A stretch of DNA of 64,000 nucleotides from Pegea sp. RAD2-039 (lineage: Eukaryota > Chordata > Thaliacea > Salpida > Salpidae). Under the pieces are notes generated by a model. It was given only the letters and a program-made list of their open reading frames with translations. It searched no databases and was not told where the DNA came from. The stretch is taken from assembly GCA_034620365.1 (NCBI GenBank), contig JAQGEQ010000254.1:62001-126000 (forward strand), given 5' to 3'. Each line of letters starts with the position of its first letter. The stretch's first letter is position 1. Both the position numbers and the translations under genes were made by a program. This document shows positions 13,001 through 27,200 of the stretch, in pieces.

Positions 13001-16000
13001 AATAGATTTTTCAACTCTAAGTAAAGAATTTAAGCTGTTAGTGAAGTAAAGTTGAGGTAACCACTACGACTGGCACCGAATAAGTCTCGGTTAGCTTTTG
13101 GAATCTTTTTCTTAAAGCGAAAACACAACTTTTTTATGCTCTAGTGGTTTTGTTTGACAAAGCAAAAAATTATCATCAATACTACGTTTTTTTATGAATT
13201 TAATTTTCATGTTTTTTGTTTTTTTCATTTTACGATCAATTTTGTAAAGTAAGCAAAAGCATTGAACATTTTTGTCATCATTTTTATAGCAAAAACTTTT
13301 GCAAATAATTTAAAAATTTTGTTGAGTTCATCACCAAAAGCATAAATCATAAAACTTTTTTCAAAACTTATATCTTCTATCAAATCATTTGACAACCAAT
13401 TTAGCTCAAAAAGATTTATCCCTAAAGCGAAAAAGTCTTCAAAGATTAAGTTGTTCAAATTATTAAAAAAAACTTTGTTCAAAACATTACACAACTCTTA
13501 TAGATATCCAGAAACATCAAATTTATCTTTTATTAAAAGATTCAAAGTATTTTGCGATTTATTTTCAGTTTTTAACTGCTTTAAATCAAAGACGTCAAGT
13601 CTTTATTACTCCTTTATCATTTTTTGCTTGCTTTGAAACATTCTTTTAATATTATCATATGACGAGTGATCTGTCTAAGGAGAACAATTTTATGAAACAT
13701 AAAGACTCGATGTATCTTGAAGTCTTCTAGTGTAGTTAACAATGAAAAGAGCTTACCATAGTTGTTTTGAACCCGAAAAAATTATTTTTTATATAAAATA
13801 TTTGAAAAATTGTTTTATAAATACAAAACTAGCATCTGAGTTTTAATAAAGCTTAACTCACGCAAATGATTCTATTGGTTGGAATCAGTCTAGTTTATAT
13901 TTTTATTCTTAGATTACTAAATGAAAAGTTTTAAATCCTTTGAATATCAGAAAAAAAAACTGCTTTTGACTCATTCAAAATTGGAAAAACTTATGAATAA
14001 AAAAAGGTTGAAAAATTGGTTTCTTGTTAAAGCTTTTTAAGTCATTGCTTTGTTTGCAATCTCAGATATCAGTTCCTTGTTGTTGCAGTAGTTTGAAACT
14101 GCTAAAAAACAATTTTTCTTGTGATCAAATTAGAAATTAGCTTATTAATTAAGCGATCAAATGTGAAAGTAGAAAGTGAACGCTTAAACAAACTTTGAAA
14201 TTAGAAAATTAGCTAAGCCTTAAAAGCATTTTTATTAGTCTAAAATATTGATACTTCCTTATTAACACTTGCTTCCGTGAAAGCATCAAGATTTAACTAA
14301 GTATTCAACTATTATTAGATAGTTGATTTTTATTTGAGGTTTAATTTCATGGAAAGTACTTTCAAAAGATTTATATCAAATCTTTCAATAGTTTAAGAGA
14401 TATTATCTTTTTTTTTGTTTATTGTTTTGAGAAAATGTTGTCTTGACGATTTAGAAATTTAAATTTTTGTATGTGCAGACTATTAAGAAGCTGTCATGTT
14501 TTAAAACTCTAAATCTTTCAGTATTTAAAGATCTCTTACTTATCCAGTTCAAGAGTATCTAGCGTGGAGACGTTGTTTGCTCACGTGGTTTGTTCAAGTT
14601 TGTCTTCTGTTTTAAAAATGATTAAAAGAACTTCTTGTTCGTCAGCTTTAAAGTTAATTTACCAAGTTTATTTTTAGGAGTTTTGTCATTCATTTAGTTT
14701 TTCTTTATTTTAAGCTTTGTTACATCAATGTCAGAAGAAATTTGTATATCAAAGCACTTACATTAAAGATTGTTGAAAAACGTTTGTAATTATAAATATT
14801 CTAAGAAACAAAATTGTTTGTTTATATTAAAAAAACAATACCAAAATAGTCCACGTAATATACAATATACAAACATGCAATTTATGAAATGACTCAAAAC
14901 CATTTAAATAATTTCATCTCTTGTAATTTATCAATATTAGCACTCAAACATCAGCTTATTTTATTTGCATGCTTTTTTAAACTACTTAAAGAGCAGTGAG
15001 TAAAATGCAAAGTTACTATATTTAAAATATGTATTCTTATTGATTTTAGTAATGATTTTAAAATTTGACTAAACTTAGTTATACCAAGTCAGTTAATTAA
15101 AAGTGATTTCATTTTAGATGCTTTCATTTATACTAAAAATTATGTATTTTGTTCATTATAAGTATTTGCAACTAACATACATTTGTATTTTTGCTTTTTA
15201 TGTTTGAATTATTTTTCCAATTTATTAGATATTATGTTAACTACAAAATGCAAATTAATTTTTCATAAAATTTGAATATTTGTAAATTCTGTTATAACTT
15301 TGTTATGCAATTAATATTCAAATTGAGTTTAAACTATATATCTAACTTTGATTTACAATTTTAGTTTACAAATAAGTAATATTTTAAAAAAATCAGACAA
15401 AGTAAAAATATTTTGTGAAGTTGTAATTTTTTATAGCGCTTTAGTAACAATTTAGTTTCTTTAACTACCACATTGTAACGATGGAATGCTGCTATAAATT
15501 TTTATGACATTCTAGATTATTTTACTCTTTAGTCCACTAAAGCATTTATTGTTATTAAAATTGAATTGGCAAGAAACGATACAAAATATTTATAAAGCTA
15601 TTTCTACTGACTTTTTCTATACTGACCCTATTTTTGAAATCAAAGTTGCCACGAATCATGTATTTTTGGCCATTAGTAGTTAAATATGAAAACATTTTTT
15701 TAAATATTTAATTTAGATCATTAATATTTAATGAGTTAACTTTTACAGTGGCCATAAAATTATATAAAAAAATTTGTGATAAGCGTTTTATCAAAGTGTA
15801 AAAGTTTTTATTCAAATAAAAGTTCTTTTTAAATTTACTATATTTTCAGCCTCAAAATAGAATGTGAAGAATTTGTGATTAAATAAACTAAATACTCTGA
15901 AGTAATGTACACAATTTAGCTAAAAACTTTCGTTGCTAGTTTGTTAACATCTCGTCTAATTGTTTATTTATTTCAGTAAATTATTTAAATACTTGTAAAC

Positions 16001-18000
16001 ATAATATATATGTAAAATATCTGAATATTGTAGTATTAAATATTATATTATTACAGATACCATTTGAACTAACTGCTAAAATTAAAGAATTTCAATAAAT
16101 TGATCAAATAAAGTTTGATGGTATCATCTTGTTTCATTATAAGCTGTAAAGAAATACAAATTACTTTAAGAAAATAATAAGAAAATTTTAAATTTGATAC
16201 AGATAAAAGTCAAGGTTGTTGCTGAGAATACGTGATTCAAAGTTTCCACTACAATCAGAATTAGACAGTTTAAAATTATATGTAAGTAAATTTAAAAGTT
16301 TAAATAACGGAAAATCCCTGAAAATAATCCAAAAAAATCCAGATTTTTTTATATTTGACGTTATTGCTGTCTGTTGAAGCCTAAATCTCGCAAAGTATAG
16401 GGTAGTTGTTCTATTCTCTTTCAGTTCAATTGCTTAAAGTTTATTAAATGTAGTTCTTTGTAAAAAGAGATTTGTTTATTGTTATGTATTTGACTGTTTC
16501 TTTAGCAGACCTTGTTTGCTTGTATTATTTATTTACGATCATTTGTTAAATAATGTTAATATATTATCCTGTTTAGTAATACATTGTCTAGAAATGTTAT
16601 TGAAAAAGTTAGAATTTATTATGTAAATTACAGAAATTGGTTTTTACTATTGGTTAATAGCTTTTTTTATATTGTTCTTTTGATTTATATCTGCAACCTT
16701 ATAAGTATTGTTAGATAGACTACTTGAACGTTTTCTAGTTGCAGGTATGGTTTAAATGCTAAAAGACCTTTTATGATTTGAGTTTTTTTTGTTACTTCAT
16801 CTGCAGATTTAACTAGAGTAATATTGAAAGTAGAAATTCAGATTTTCATCCAAAGAATGTTGAAGAAAATTCTTAACGAAAACATTCTTGTTTGTAATTT
16901 GCAAGACAAACATGTTCATTGGCATGTTACTTGTTTGTTGGCTTTTAAATAGTTTACTTATTTTCTGATTAAAATAAGAATCTAGATATAAATCACTAGA
17001 TATAAGCTGCTTGTAAATAATTAAAAAATGTGATTTATATGTTTTATTAGTTTAATTATTGATAAATTTCAACAAAAGTTAATGTTGTATTTCAGAACAT
17101 AAGATTTTAAAACTTTTAATTTGATTTCATCTTGATTTATCTAGATGGCATTCGTTTTACAACAAGTAAGTAAATTTTCTTTCTAATTCGAATTTATTTT
17201 CCACAAATCGTAAATAGTGCATGATAACACTACAGCTCAAAATGTTTCCAGTTTTATTTATACCCAAATTCTAAAAGTTTACATTTATATGTTGTAATTA
17301 ACAAATGCAAATTGTATTTTCAAACAGTGAGCTTTTAAAAACAGTTTACTGATCTTAACAAGCACTATTTAACCAACAACCAATTTTTCAGTTAGTATCC
17401 GGCAGTAAGTTCGAATAGTTAGACTTAAATAGAGTTTATTTAAACTAATGTTGGTTAGGTCGAACGAAAAATCGATAAATCTAACTGAATTCACACTGAT
17501 GGACTTCAACTAAAGTTTTCAGTTCTTACTTTAAGTCAAAGTCATAAACATTTAAGCAAGCAGTCTCAACCATTCTCTACAACTATTTTCAAACACGAAC
17601 CAATCAGCAGTGATGGGAAAGTAGTGAAGATATATTAGCGTAGTAGTAAGGAGTAATCAGATAATTTGCTATAAATAAAAAAGTTATTACTCAAGAGGTA
17701 ATGAAATTGATGTTCATGTCATAGAAATTTATGTAAACATTATTCTGCATGGTTCACTTAATATCTTAAATATTTAAGATCCTAAACCTTGTATAAATGA
17801 TTTTAAGACTGATATATTTTTGTAAAAGTTGTTATGAATCTTTTAAAATCATTACAAAAATAATTATTTGAGATGTACATATTACAGCTTGAATTCATAT
17901 TTACATAGACAAAATAAGAAAAAGTTCAATATGAGAGAAAAACAAAAAAGGCAATAAATAAATCCTCTATTTGAAAAGTCGCTATAATCAGCTGTGGTCG
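4020..18000. other. AT-rich gene desert
   Basis: About 14 kb of AT-rich sequence with poly-A and poly-T runs. Reading frames stay short and low-complexity, and I found no conserved motif, RNA gene or intact mobile element. The one compositional exception is the island near 10.1-10.3 kb, listed separately. The right-hand end may hold upstream NOVA regulatory DNA, but nothing specific supports that. Confidence 0.6.
10108..10345 (+). other. GC-elevated island, possible decayed exon
   Basis: This stretch is clearly richer in G and C than the desert around it. One forward frame reads protein-like segments such as SLSEVDDLHGWLKKSK and NEVHENVSAAEEKYGRDDV, broken by TAG, TAA and TGA. A TGACGTCACGTG composite (CRE plus E-box) sits at about 10296-10310. 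On the other strand a 50-codon frame starts at the ATG near 10360. It could be a pseudogene remnant, an untranslated exon or a regulatory element; I do not recognise a family. Confidence 0.35.
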
Positions 18001-18252
18001 CAATTGTATAAGCCAACATACGGAGTTTTTTTTCAACAACTTTCACCGGTATAAGTTGTTTCTTCTACATTTGCACGCACACAGCCTAACACGTGTGTGC
18101 TTCAGCTGCGTAACTACTCTGCTTTTGATTATTGGCTTCTAGAGAGCCTTTGGGATTTTGGAGATAGTGAGAGAAAACTAGCACGAGAGAGGCTATTACA
18201 AGTCGGATAGAGTTAGAGACTAGTCGCTCAACTCATAATGTATACACAATGA
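18000..18252 (+). promoter_or_regulatory. NOVA upstream promoter / 5' UTR with overlapping uORF
   Basis: GC content rises just before the first NOVA exon, as expected for a promoter and 5' UTR. A minimal upstream ORF (ATG TAT ACA CAA TGA) occupies 18238-18252. Its stop overlaps the predicted NOVA start ATG at 18249-18251. The overlap could limit initiation or allow reinitiation (inference). Confidence 0.5.
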
Positions 18253-21200
18253 TGGCTGCTGTAATATCATTGCAGGATAGTTCGTATCTTGCGGAAGCCT
18301 CAAGAAAAAGACCTCTTCAGCAAGAAGATACTGATCTGGTGGACATCAAGAGAGAACGCCCAGATAATATGGAAAGTATGTCTCAAAATTTTCTTATTTA
18401 TAACTTTAGTTGATGCTTTATAGTAAGCCTACAGCATGTTTACACTTTTATAAAACTTTTTTGTTTATTTTTACAATCATTTTCGACTTGTTAATTTTAT
18501 TAAATAGATGTCAATTAGTTGCAGTGTAAAGTTTAAAGCCAGAAGCGCATAACGCCATTTTAGTCACGAACGTTTGAGGAATTTTGAACTAGCTAATAAA
18601 ATCAAATAGATTTTAAGTATGCTAGTAAATGATTTGCTTAAACTTAAAAAAAATTAGTTTGTATTCAACTCATAAAAATTACTTGGTTTTGGAAACTATT
18701 TAATAACTGTATGACGATCTGATGACAAACATTTGTGCGTCAATGTTCTTACGTTTGTATAGCAATAAATTTCTTTTCTGGCGAAAAGTGTTAAAAAGTA
18801 GCTGCTGATTTTTTGTTGTCGTATTTTGTTCAGAGTTAGGTACAAGCCTAATTGTACTGTATTAGCACAATGTGAATTTCTGCAAATGCCTCAGGGCAAC
18901 TTAAGGTGTCCGTTTACAGTCTCTTTCATGACTAAAACAAATTAAAGATAAAAAGCTGAAGTTCTTGTACAGATTGTGACATGAAATGTCTTAAATAATT
19001 TGCTAAAAGTGTTTGGTATTTGACTCTTGATATTTTTTAAACATTTTTAGCAACTGAAACTGTTTTTTAAATTTACAAAACTATAAATCAACTGAGATTT
19101 GGAAAAGTAATGTATTAAAGCATAACATACTTAAAAGGTTGTCTTTCCCTAACCTATAATCAACAAATTTTAACATAGTTGAATCTTGTAAGCAATTAAT
19201 TAAAAATATATTGCTATGTAATGTTTTGGCATTGAAGACAAGTTTTAATTATATAAAAAAACTTTGCAAACAAATAAGCAACCCTCTAATATGAGCTTGC
19301 AGTTATTAGTAAAACTTAAAAGTTTAATGTTATCCAATAGAAATTCGTGATAGGACATAAATGCTTAATATATTTCCGTTCCTCGTGCAAGCATCAAATC
19401 ATGACCTTATAACGTTTGAAAAGCATTTTCAGGCTTTCTAAGAGAAATATTTTTTGTTAAACTTGCCTTTATATGGTAGATGTGCATTTGCTTTTCCATT
19501 TTAAGCCTTCAAAACTCTTAATTTCTCTTTTTATTCTTTCTTTTGTTTCTCTTTAGCTCTATGTTGCAAATGTATTTATCGATTGAATTTTCTAGCAGCA
19601 GAGATCGATTTTATTTTTTTTTGATAAATTAGGAAATGATGAAAAAGCGATCTGTATCAGTGAAAGTCGTCTCTTGTAACAGAGACTACAAGTAGAAAGT
19701 TTAATTCTGTTATAAGATCGTAAAACTTGCTTAATCCAGCACATAATGACATCAGCAAAACCTTTCTCAAAACGTAACAAGGAATTCAAAAGGGAACGGG
19801 CGTCCTTGTTCTTCTTTAGTCTTATCTCCCCGGAGCCCAACGACTGTAGATTTCTATGTGTCAACTAAAAAAAGTAATTTCTTAGGAAAGCTGGAAAATA
19901 ACTTAATTATATTTCCGAGCCTTTTTACTTCCCTGTATTGTAATTGCCCTTTCTTGTTCTCTTCTGCAACCTTAGCAACTGTTCCCACGGCAGTGTATAA
20001 GGTAGACAAGACTGCTTTTCTATGCTAATAAACGATTTCACATTTAAATTAAATTTCAGTAAAATATAAAACATGTTGAAATTTTATAATACATCTCTGT
20101 CGAAAGTTTAAGTTTTGAATGAATTTGTAACCCAACAAATTTTTGAATTTAAATATTTTTGTTTTTCCTCACAGCAGTTTAATTAAATAATTTTCATTAA
20201 ATTTCAGCAGCTTTTAATTTGAACTTTATAGACACGATTTAAAGATTCATTTTTTTATTATTTATCTGCTGGCAAGCGCTGTTGATAAACTATTATTTAA
20301 TAGAGTCATAAATACAAACAAAGTCTATCAAACGATACCAGGAAACTGTAAATTCATAACATAAGGTTTGAATTTGAATTTCTGTTGTATTGCAAACTTG
20401 TAAATAACTTGACGTATTTAATCTCAATGTTGCTGAATAGAAGAGGAGATTAAAAATTTGTTGAACTCTGTAACTTTTTCTACCTTTTGTTTAAAGTCGT
20501 TGTCAGTAGACCATAACAATACTGACAGTTATAAACACAACCGTCTGCTTTAAATTACATATATGTACTATTTCTTGCAAAAACAAATTTGTCAAAGAGT
20601 TTAAAAATTATAGAGAACAATTATTAGTTATCTTTGTAAACAAAACACATCACTAAATTATATTTACTATTGACGTCTAACAAGTTAGGTAAAAATAAAC
20701 AACAACAAAATGAAATGTCCACTCTTACTTCCATTTCAGTTGCTTTTATAATTAACTAACTGCAGTTTTATCTTAAATTGTAATATCATTCTCTAAGAAA
20801 AAAAGTTACCTCTGTTTCAGTTATCTTTATTTTATCAACAACTCAAATCACTCCCCTTTTAGTTTATCAGTTTAGAACTACATTCTAAAAGTATAAGTAA
20901 TTCAGAATAAAATATCTGTCACTAGTATTTTAAGCGGAAGCGGCTGTTGTCAGCTTGAGTATTATTCAGGAAGTTTATTTTATAAACTGTTAAATAATTT
21001 TGCTTCAGCTAATATTGTTAGATTAATATTTTGCTGTATTGTTTTAATTTTATCGCTTTTTATTAAAGTTTAGTCGAGTACTTTCAATTGTTTTTATTAT
21101 TCAACTGTAAAAGTGAAAGTAAAATGATAAGTTTTAAAGTCGAAAGCAGCCACTCGACTTTCCACTTGATGCTCAAATTGAAGCTTAATGAAAACCTCTA

Positions 21201-24200
21201 AATCTGTTTGTATCTATTTTTAAAACTTTTAAACAATTCATTCCGAATCAGCAACAAAGTTCACTCTCAATCACTTCATCCTAATAACTTTCTGTGTAAA
21301 ATAGCTTTATTTATTTTAGTAAAGTAAATATTAACATGATAACATTGATTCATTAGTAGGAAGACAAAATATTTAGTTCTGTGGCAGAACGCTTTCAACC
21401 TCAAAGCCTCTTTTTTCGATTCTTTATTCATTTGATCTGGATTTGAAATCTGATAATCAGCATTTCGTCACCAAGAAGTTGAAACGATTTCTGTAGTTCG
21501 TGATCAGCTATAGTATATCCTTGAAGTAGTGAAGATAATAGAGCGTGGGCCATTGAAATTAGTTTTGGTTTGTTATTTTATTGTGATTATAACTAAATGT
21601 AAGAAGAAACGTCTGACTGAAAAGAATCAGGAAAAAGTATTAGAAACTTTTCATTGATTAGTCTCATTGTCTCAAAAAGAGTCAATCTTCATCATTTACA
21701 TTTTTTGAAATGGGTTTTTGGAACGTCTATGAATGTTTATTAGAAAAGACATGCCATAAACATAACTTGTTTTAGTGAAACGCAAAAAAAAAAATATCCT
21801 AAAATAGACTTTGAAGTTACAAAAAATGTAACTGTGTTTATAAAAAGGTATTTTCATTTAACTTGATTGCTTAGTGGAAATCTCAAAGTTGTAAAATATG
21901 ATAAAAAGTTGAAGATATTCAAAAAATAAAGACAAACACTATCTGATGTTGAAGGTGTGTTAGTAGTACTACAACAATCATATATTGAGTTACATGAAAA
22001 TGTTTTTTTATTGTTTTAAATAACCCCGTGAAAAGTTTATTGATTTTGAAACATTGCATATGGAATTTTACGATATTGACTAACACATTTATTTAAACAG
22101 CAATAAACTTCTAACAATTACATGAGCGGCAAGATCAACTGTTATAAGAGCTCAGCTAGTTTACCTGGTGGTAACCAGTAGTGCCATTTTATACTTAAAT
22201 CTTTATTTTATTCTTTCCTAATATAGTAACAAAACGCAAAGCATCGAAGTAGAAACAGTCAGGAAGTAATTCCTGCGATAGTACAGCACCTTATCGAACT
22301 TTCCATAAATCAGTTCTTTTATGAAAATTAAAAGTAGAACAGAAGTGAGTTGGCTAGCAGCAACCCACTAGTATTAGTCTTGTTCTTTTTCTTTTTATCG
22401 AAAATTAAGTGCTTTTATTGTCGAATCAGATGATGCTGTCAGAAAAATAAATGTTTGATAAGAAGTAACAAGTTTTGAAAATAAAATAGTTAGTTGCAGT
22501 TAGAAGAGTGGTAAGAACATTTAGAGATTTTTAATTTGGATTACACTAATTCCTAAGAATTTTATTTATATACAGAATTAGTTAATTTTTCATACATCTA
22601 GTACTTTTTTTTTGCTCCGGTTGACTCAAAAGATGATGGGTCTGGATTATCATTCAGCTTATTATCAAGGTTGTTTAGCTCACCATGAAATGACTGGATT
22701 TCAACCTTTTGGACATAATGAAATTTCTGCTAGATTTGATCGTGGTCTTCCACATGGTAGGAATTTTGGTTAAGCTTGTTTAGAAACTTAAAGTGATAAG
22801 ACCATACAGGAATATTTAGTAGAATATTTGATAAAATAGTTATTTACCAGAGAAAGTATTTTGATTAAAAGTCACTTTCTCTTCTATAATTTGCAGTTTT
22901 AATATTTAACTAAAATTTGTGTTCAAGTACTTTGTTTGTTATCTTGTTCAAGTGGTATCGTTTTGTATAGCTACATGCCTTGTGTACCTTTAATCGAGTT
23001 TTTATATTTTGAAAGTTTTTAGTTAGAGTAAATAAGATTTGATAGTAAAAACGTTTAAGTTATTAGTTGATGAAAACTTCACTAAAACTTTCAAAAACAA
23101 ATTTAGCTATCTTAAAAAAAATATTCTAGCCCTGTTTTTCACTTCTTAATAATTGGAATTATTTTTTAAAAATCACCTAAGTTAAAAATATTCTTGGAAT
23201 AAAGGTTAAAAATACTCTTTTTATTTTTAAATTTAAAAAAAAAAGACTTTAAAAATCTTTAGTTAGAAATAAAATGATATTTTTGTAAATATTCCTTATA
23301 TCTGGTGATACCAAAAAGAATTATTTTTAACCAGTTTCAAATAAATTATTCATTTTTTCCTTTAGAGGTATTTATTGATTCTTCGAATGAAGTTAGAGTT
23401 AAATTTTTGTAGAGCTTTAAAGAAATATACACTTTAATTCAATAAATTTCGAAAAATAAGTTTATACTTTTCAAAAAAAGTTAACCAGCTAAACGATAAA
23501 TGCACCATGCTAGAATCCAAAAGTTACTTTCATAAATTTATTTACAAAAAATTAATATATTTACTGACATTTTGTAGAAGCACTTTGCCCAGTGTACGAA
23601 AACGGAATTGTCAGTAACGGAGCTTTACTTCCTGGTCAACTGATTCTTAAAGTACTAATACCCGGCTATGCTGCTGGTGCAGTGATAGGAAAACATGGAC
23701 AAATAATAACTCAACTACAACGGTCATCAAATGCTAATGTGAAGCTATCAAAACCAAATGATTTTTACCCAGGTAAATATTGATTATCTTTACTTTTCTA
23801 TATGACTTTCATATCTTCTTATTATGGATTACCACTCATTAAATTTACTCCGTAAGTCAAGTGACTTATCTTGAATTTAAATAAGATACTGTTAGTCTTA
23901 TCAGATACAATTTTTCTGATGTTTCACTTAAATCGGATGATATGGCTCGCATATCTTTTATATCCAGAAAATAGTTTTCTTTCAAGATGTTTTTAAGAGT
24001 TGTTAAATTTTCTCTCTTTTTCAAATGTCTGTTAAAACTGTTTTAGTTTTTTTGCTGATTGAAATATCACATCGTTGATTGGGCGAACTGTTGTGCTTTC
24101 AAATCATCAGCTTGTTGAACTTTCAATTTCCTCTTATAAGCAACTCTGAGAACAATTCTCTATCTGAGTATAGCTTTGGCGTTTACCTTACATATTTGAC

Positions 24201-27200
24201 AGCAACAAGTTTTCGATTGAATTGTTGTTTTGACGTAATTGCAGCTTTTTCAGCAATCGTCAATTCCTTCTATCAGCTTCACAACGAAAGTTGACAAAAA
24301 CAAATTTGCTGAAACTGCAAAAAAATTAATGAAAAATCGTTAAAGCTCAACATTCGAAAGTTGTCACTTTCGTTGGATTTCAAGAGGACTTTACTGGAAG
24401 AAGTATCATTAAGTCTGTTGCCATAGAAGCCCAACGCAAAGCTACTTGAAGCACTCAATGATAGCTGCGAAGCGAACAGCTGAACTAAGCTTAGTCACGT
24501 GACAACCACTTTCTTGTTGATGATCAATACTGAAAGCTCTTTGATGATCAGCTGCCGCAGATTCGACAAAATTTCCTTTGAGATTCTTTGAAACAGATAT
24601 CTGGTTGCATAGCAACTAGTAAGGTAGACTTAACCATTGAATCTTTCTCGAGAACATCAGAACCAATTGTAATTTCACAGTAATTATTCATCCATTTAAT
24701 TCCTTTGACCCAATAATACGAGTTTGATTTCACTGAAAACATTGAGAAGTTTTGAAGCAAAAAATCTAAAGAATTAGTCGCAATAAACCTTTTTGGTTGA
24801 TTGATATATAAATTGTTGTAACCACTGGAAAAAAATTGACCACAGAAAGTAAAACTATTTATAGTTCTTTAGTAAAAAACTAAAGGTTTTTGTTGAAACT
24901 AGTTCAAGAGGAGACTTTTTTAGTTAAATAATCTATCATTATGTCTGGATGATGAATGTCTTCATTAAGAAGTTGAAGCTAATTGCTTACAATTTATAAA
25001 ACTTAAACTATTTTTCTTGAAATATTTTTGATAAAACTATTAATTTTTGGTTCGCTTATCTTTAATTTTTAACCAATTTTGTTGCAGTTTTGTTCTAAAT
25101 CAGTTTACTTTTTCAACATAAATTATTAACTTTAATCTTAGTAAAGAAATCAAAAATAATCTGAAATTTCTCTTCATTCCCAAAAGTGATTTACTTTTAT
25201 CTGCTCTTTCAGGAACTGAGGACCGGGTTGGTTTGATCCAAGGAACAGCTGAAGGACTGATGAAAGTACAAAACGCAATCATTGAAAAAGTCTACGACTT
25301 TCCTGTACCTAAAGACCTTTCAATCGGTGACCGACCTAAACAGGTTAATAAAAATATTTTTGATTGGTAATAATTAAGTTTTCACATGACTAATAAGTGC
25401 CACTAAACTTATGAAGATCACTTAGCAGTCTGAATGATACAAACTGTTTTGTAATTACGTTTGTTTATTTCATTTGAGGAGGTATTTTTTAGAGAAGGGT
25501 TTCTGAGATGATAGTAAAAAACTACTCAAATAAAAGTTGTTGTCAGTAAAAACATAATAATTTCTGCATTACTGAGCACGTTTAAATGTTCTTCTAGTTT
25601 TCTAGTTGAGGTCCTTAGAACCACGAAAGCGGTGGTGCTATAGGGTCCAATAGGAGAAAAAAGAGACAAGATTTTGAAACTACAACGTTTCCACTTGATC
25701 AGCTAGGAGCTTTTTTTTGATCTTAGTAACAAAGGATAGAAAAACTGAAAAGACAACGGTTCACATAGTCCATAAGAGACTTGCCATGAATCAGACTAAT
25801 TTTCAGATTGCGTTTTTTCATGTTGGTTCTTAACGGTATAAAAAAATCCTTTGGATCAGAATTCTTTTTTTCCATTGGATTTAATAGTTTTTGATGAACA
25901 TGTTGTAATCTTTAATCCACTCAAGTTAGATATCTAATAAGATACATCTAATACTTGAATAAAAATGATGTAAAAAATTTGTTAAAATCATGAAATATGT
26001 AACAACATATCAATTTTTGTTGTGACATTAATATCCAGTTTTTAAATTCATTTGTAATATTTTTAGATATAAATTGAGATAAATATTTTTATATTAATAA
26101 AACCATTAGGTTTGAAAAACTTTTAATTTTACTAATTAACTTCAAATATATATTTATTGTGTGGATTCACTGATAAATTCAATTAACTAAAGTTCTAATT
26201 TTAGAATTTTTTCTTAAAATTATTATTTTAACTTTGTTGCTATTTGCGAAGGCATCTTAGTATTCTAAAATTTTCTTAGAAGTTGTACCAAAAATTTCAG
26301 TATCTGAAAAAAAACAGTTTAATAAGATAAAAAAACTTGTTTAGTAATACTTCAATTTGATTGCTCGTTTGGATAAAAACCATTTTTGGAAACTGACAAC
26401 TTTGGTTTAAATCGATTAAAAATTCCTCTAGTAAACGATAATTGGTAATAAAAATTTGTTTACTTAGCTATTAGAAACTAAAAGTTGTACATTTATATAA
26501 CATTTTTCTTATAGTTTCATAACTTGAAAAATTCCACCTATCCAGTATTCTACCTAACAGTCATTAATAGATACTATTGGCATTTAATAGAAGTAATTGA
26601 ATGCAACAAAGTTTTTTCAAAGCCTTTTGCTTTGATGGCGTTTATAATTTCATAAAATAAACTTTAATAATAAAAGACTTCAAATTGTTTGATTTAAAAA
26701 TAAAAGATTAGACTATCAAAGTAATTACTACACTTCTAAACCAGTAAGACGTCCTTTTGAAATATAGCAGCAACACTAAGCTGGCCTTGAAGCTTAAGAA
26801 TAAATAAATTAATGGCAGTGAAGAAAATCTAAGCATTTTATTGAAAAAAAGTCAGAAGCATTAAAAGTAGATTGACTTAATAGTTAACGATTGGTTAGTT
26901 GAGTTAACAAACGCTAAAAATGACAGATGCTAGCGTGATGAAGAGTAGAAGCCTGATATAACAGCTGTTAAAAAACATTTTATTCCATTGGGTAATAAAT
27001 GATGTAAAGAACTTTACAAATTGTTATATCGAAAACGTAATACTTTGATCGTAAACTGCTACACTTTCCTTCTTTTACTTCATGTTTTTTTTCTTAGGTG
27101 AAAATTATTGTACCAAATACAACCGCTGGATTAGTAATTGGAAAGGCAGGTGCCACTATTAGAATGATAATGGAAGAAAGTGGTGCTAAGGTTAGATATT

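Noticed and set aside
13225-13494. 89-codon reverse frame in the desert
   Set aside because: Phe/Asn/Leu/Ile/Lys-dominated translation of AT-rich DNA, no flanking exon signals.
17144-17164. Possible 21-nt micro-exon (MAFVLQQ) between AG and GTAAGT upstream of NOVA
   Set aside because: Phase 0 end does not match the phase 1 junction of the NOVA KH1 exon, and there is no other gene for it to join.
25610-25660. Short hairpin (ACCAC/GTGGT stem) flanked by GGTCC direct repeats in a NOVA intron
   Set aside because: A 5-bp stem is too short to claim a structured RNA or transposon end.
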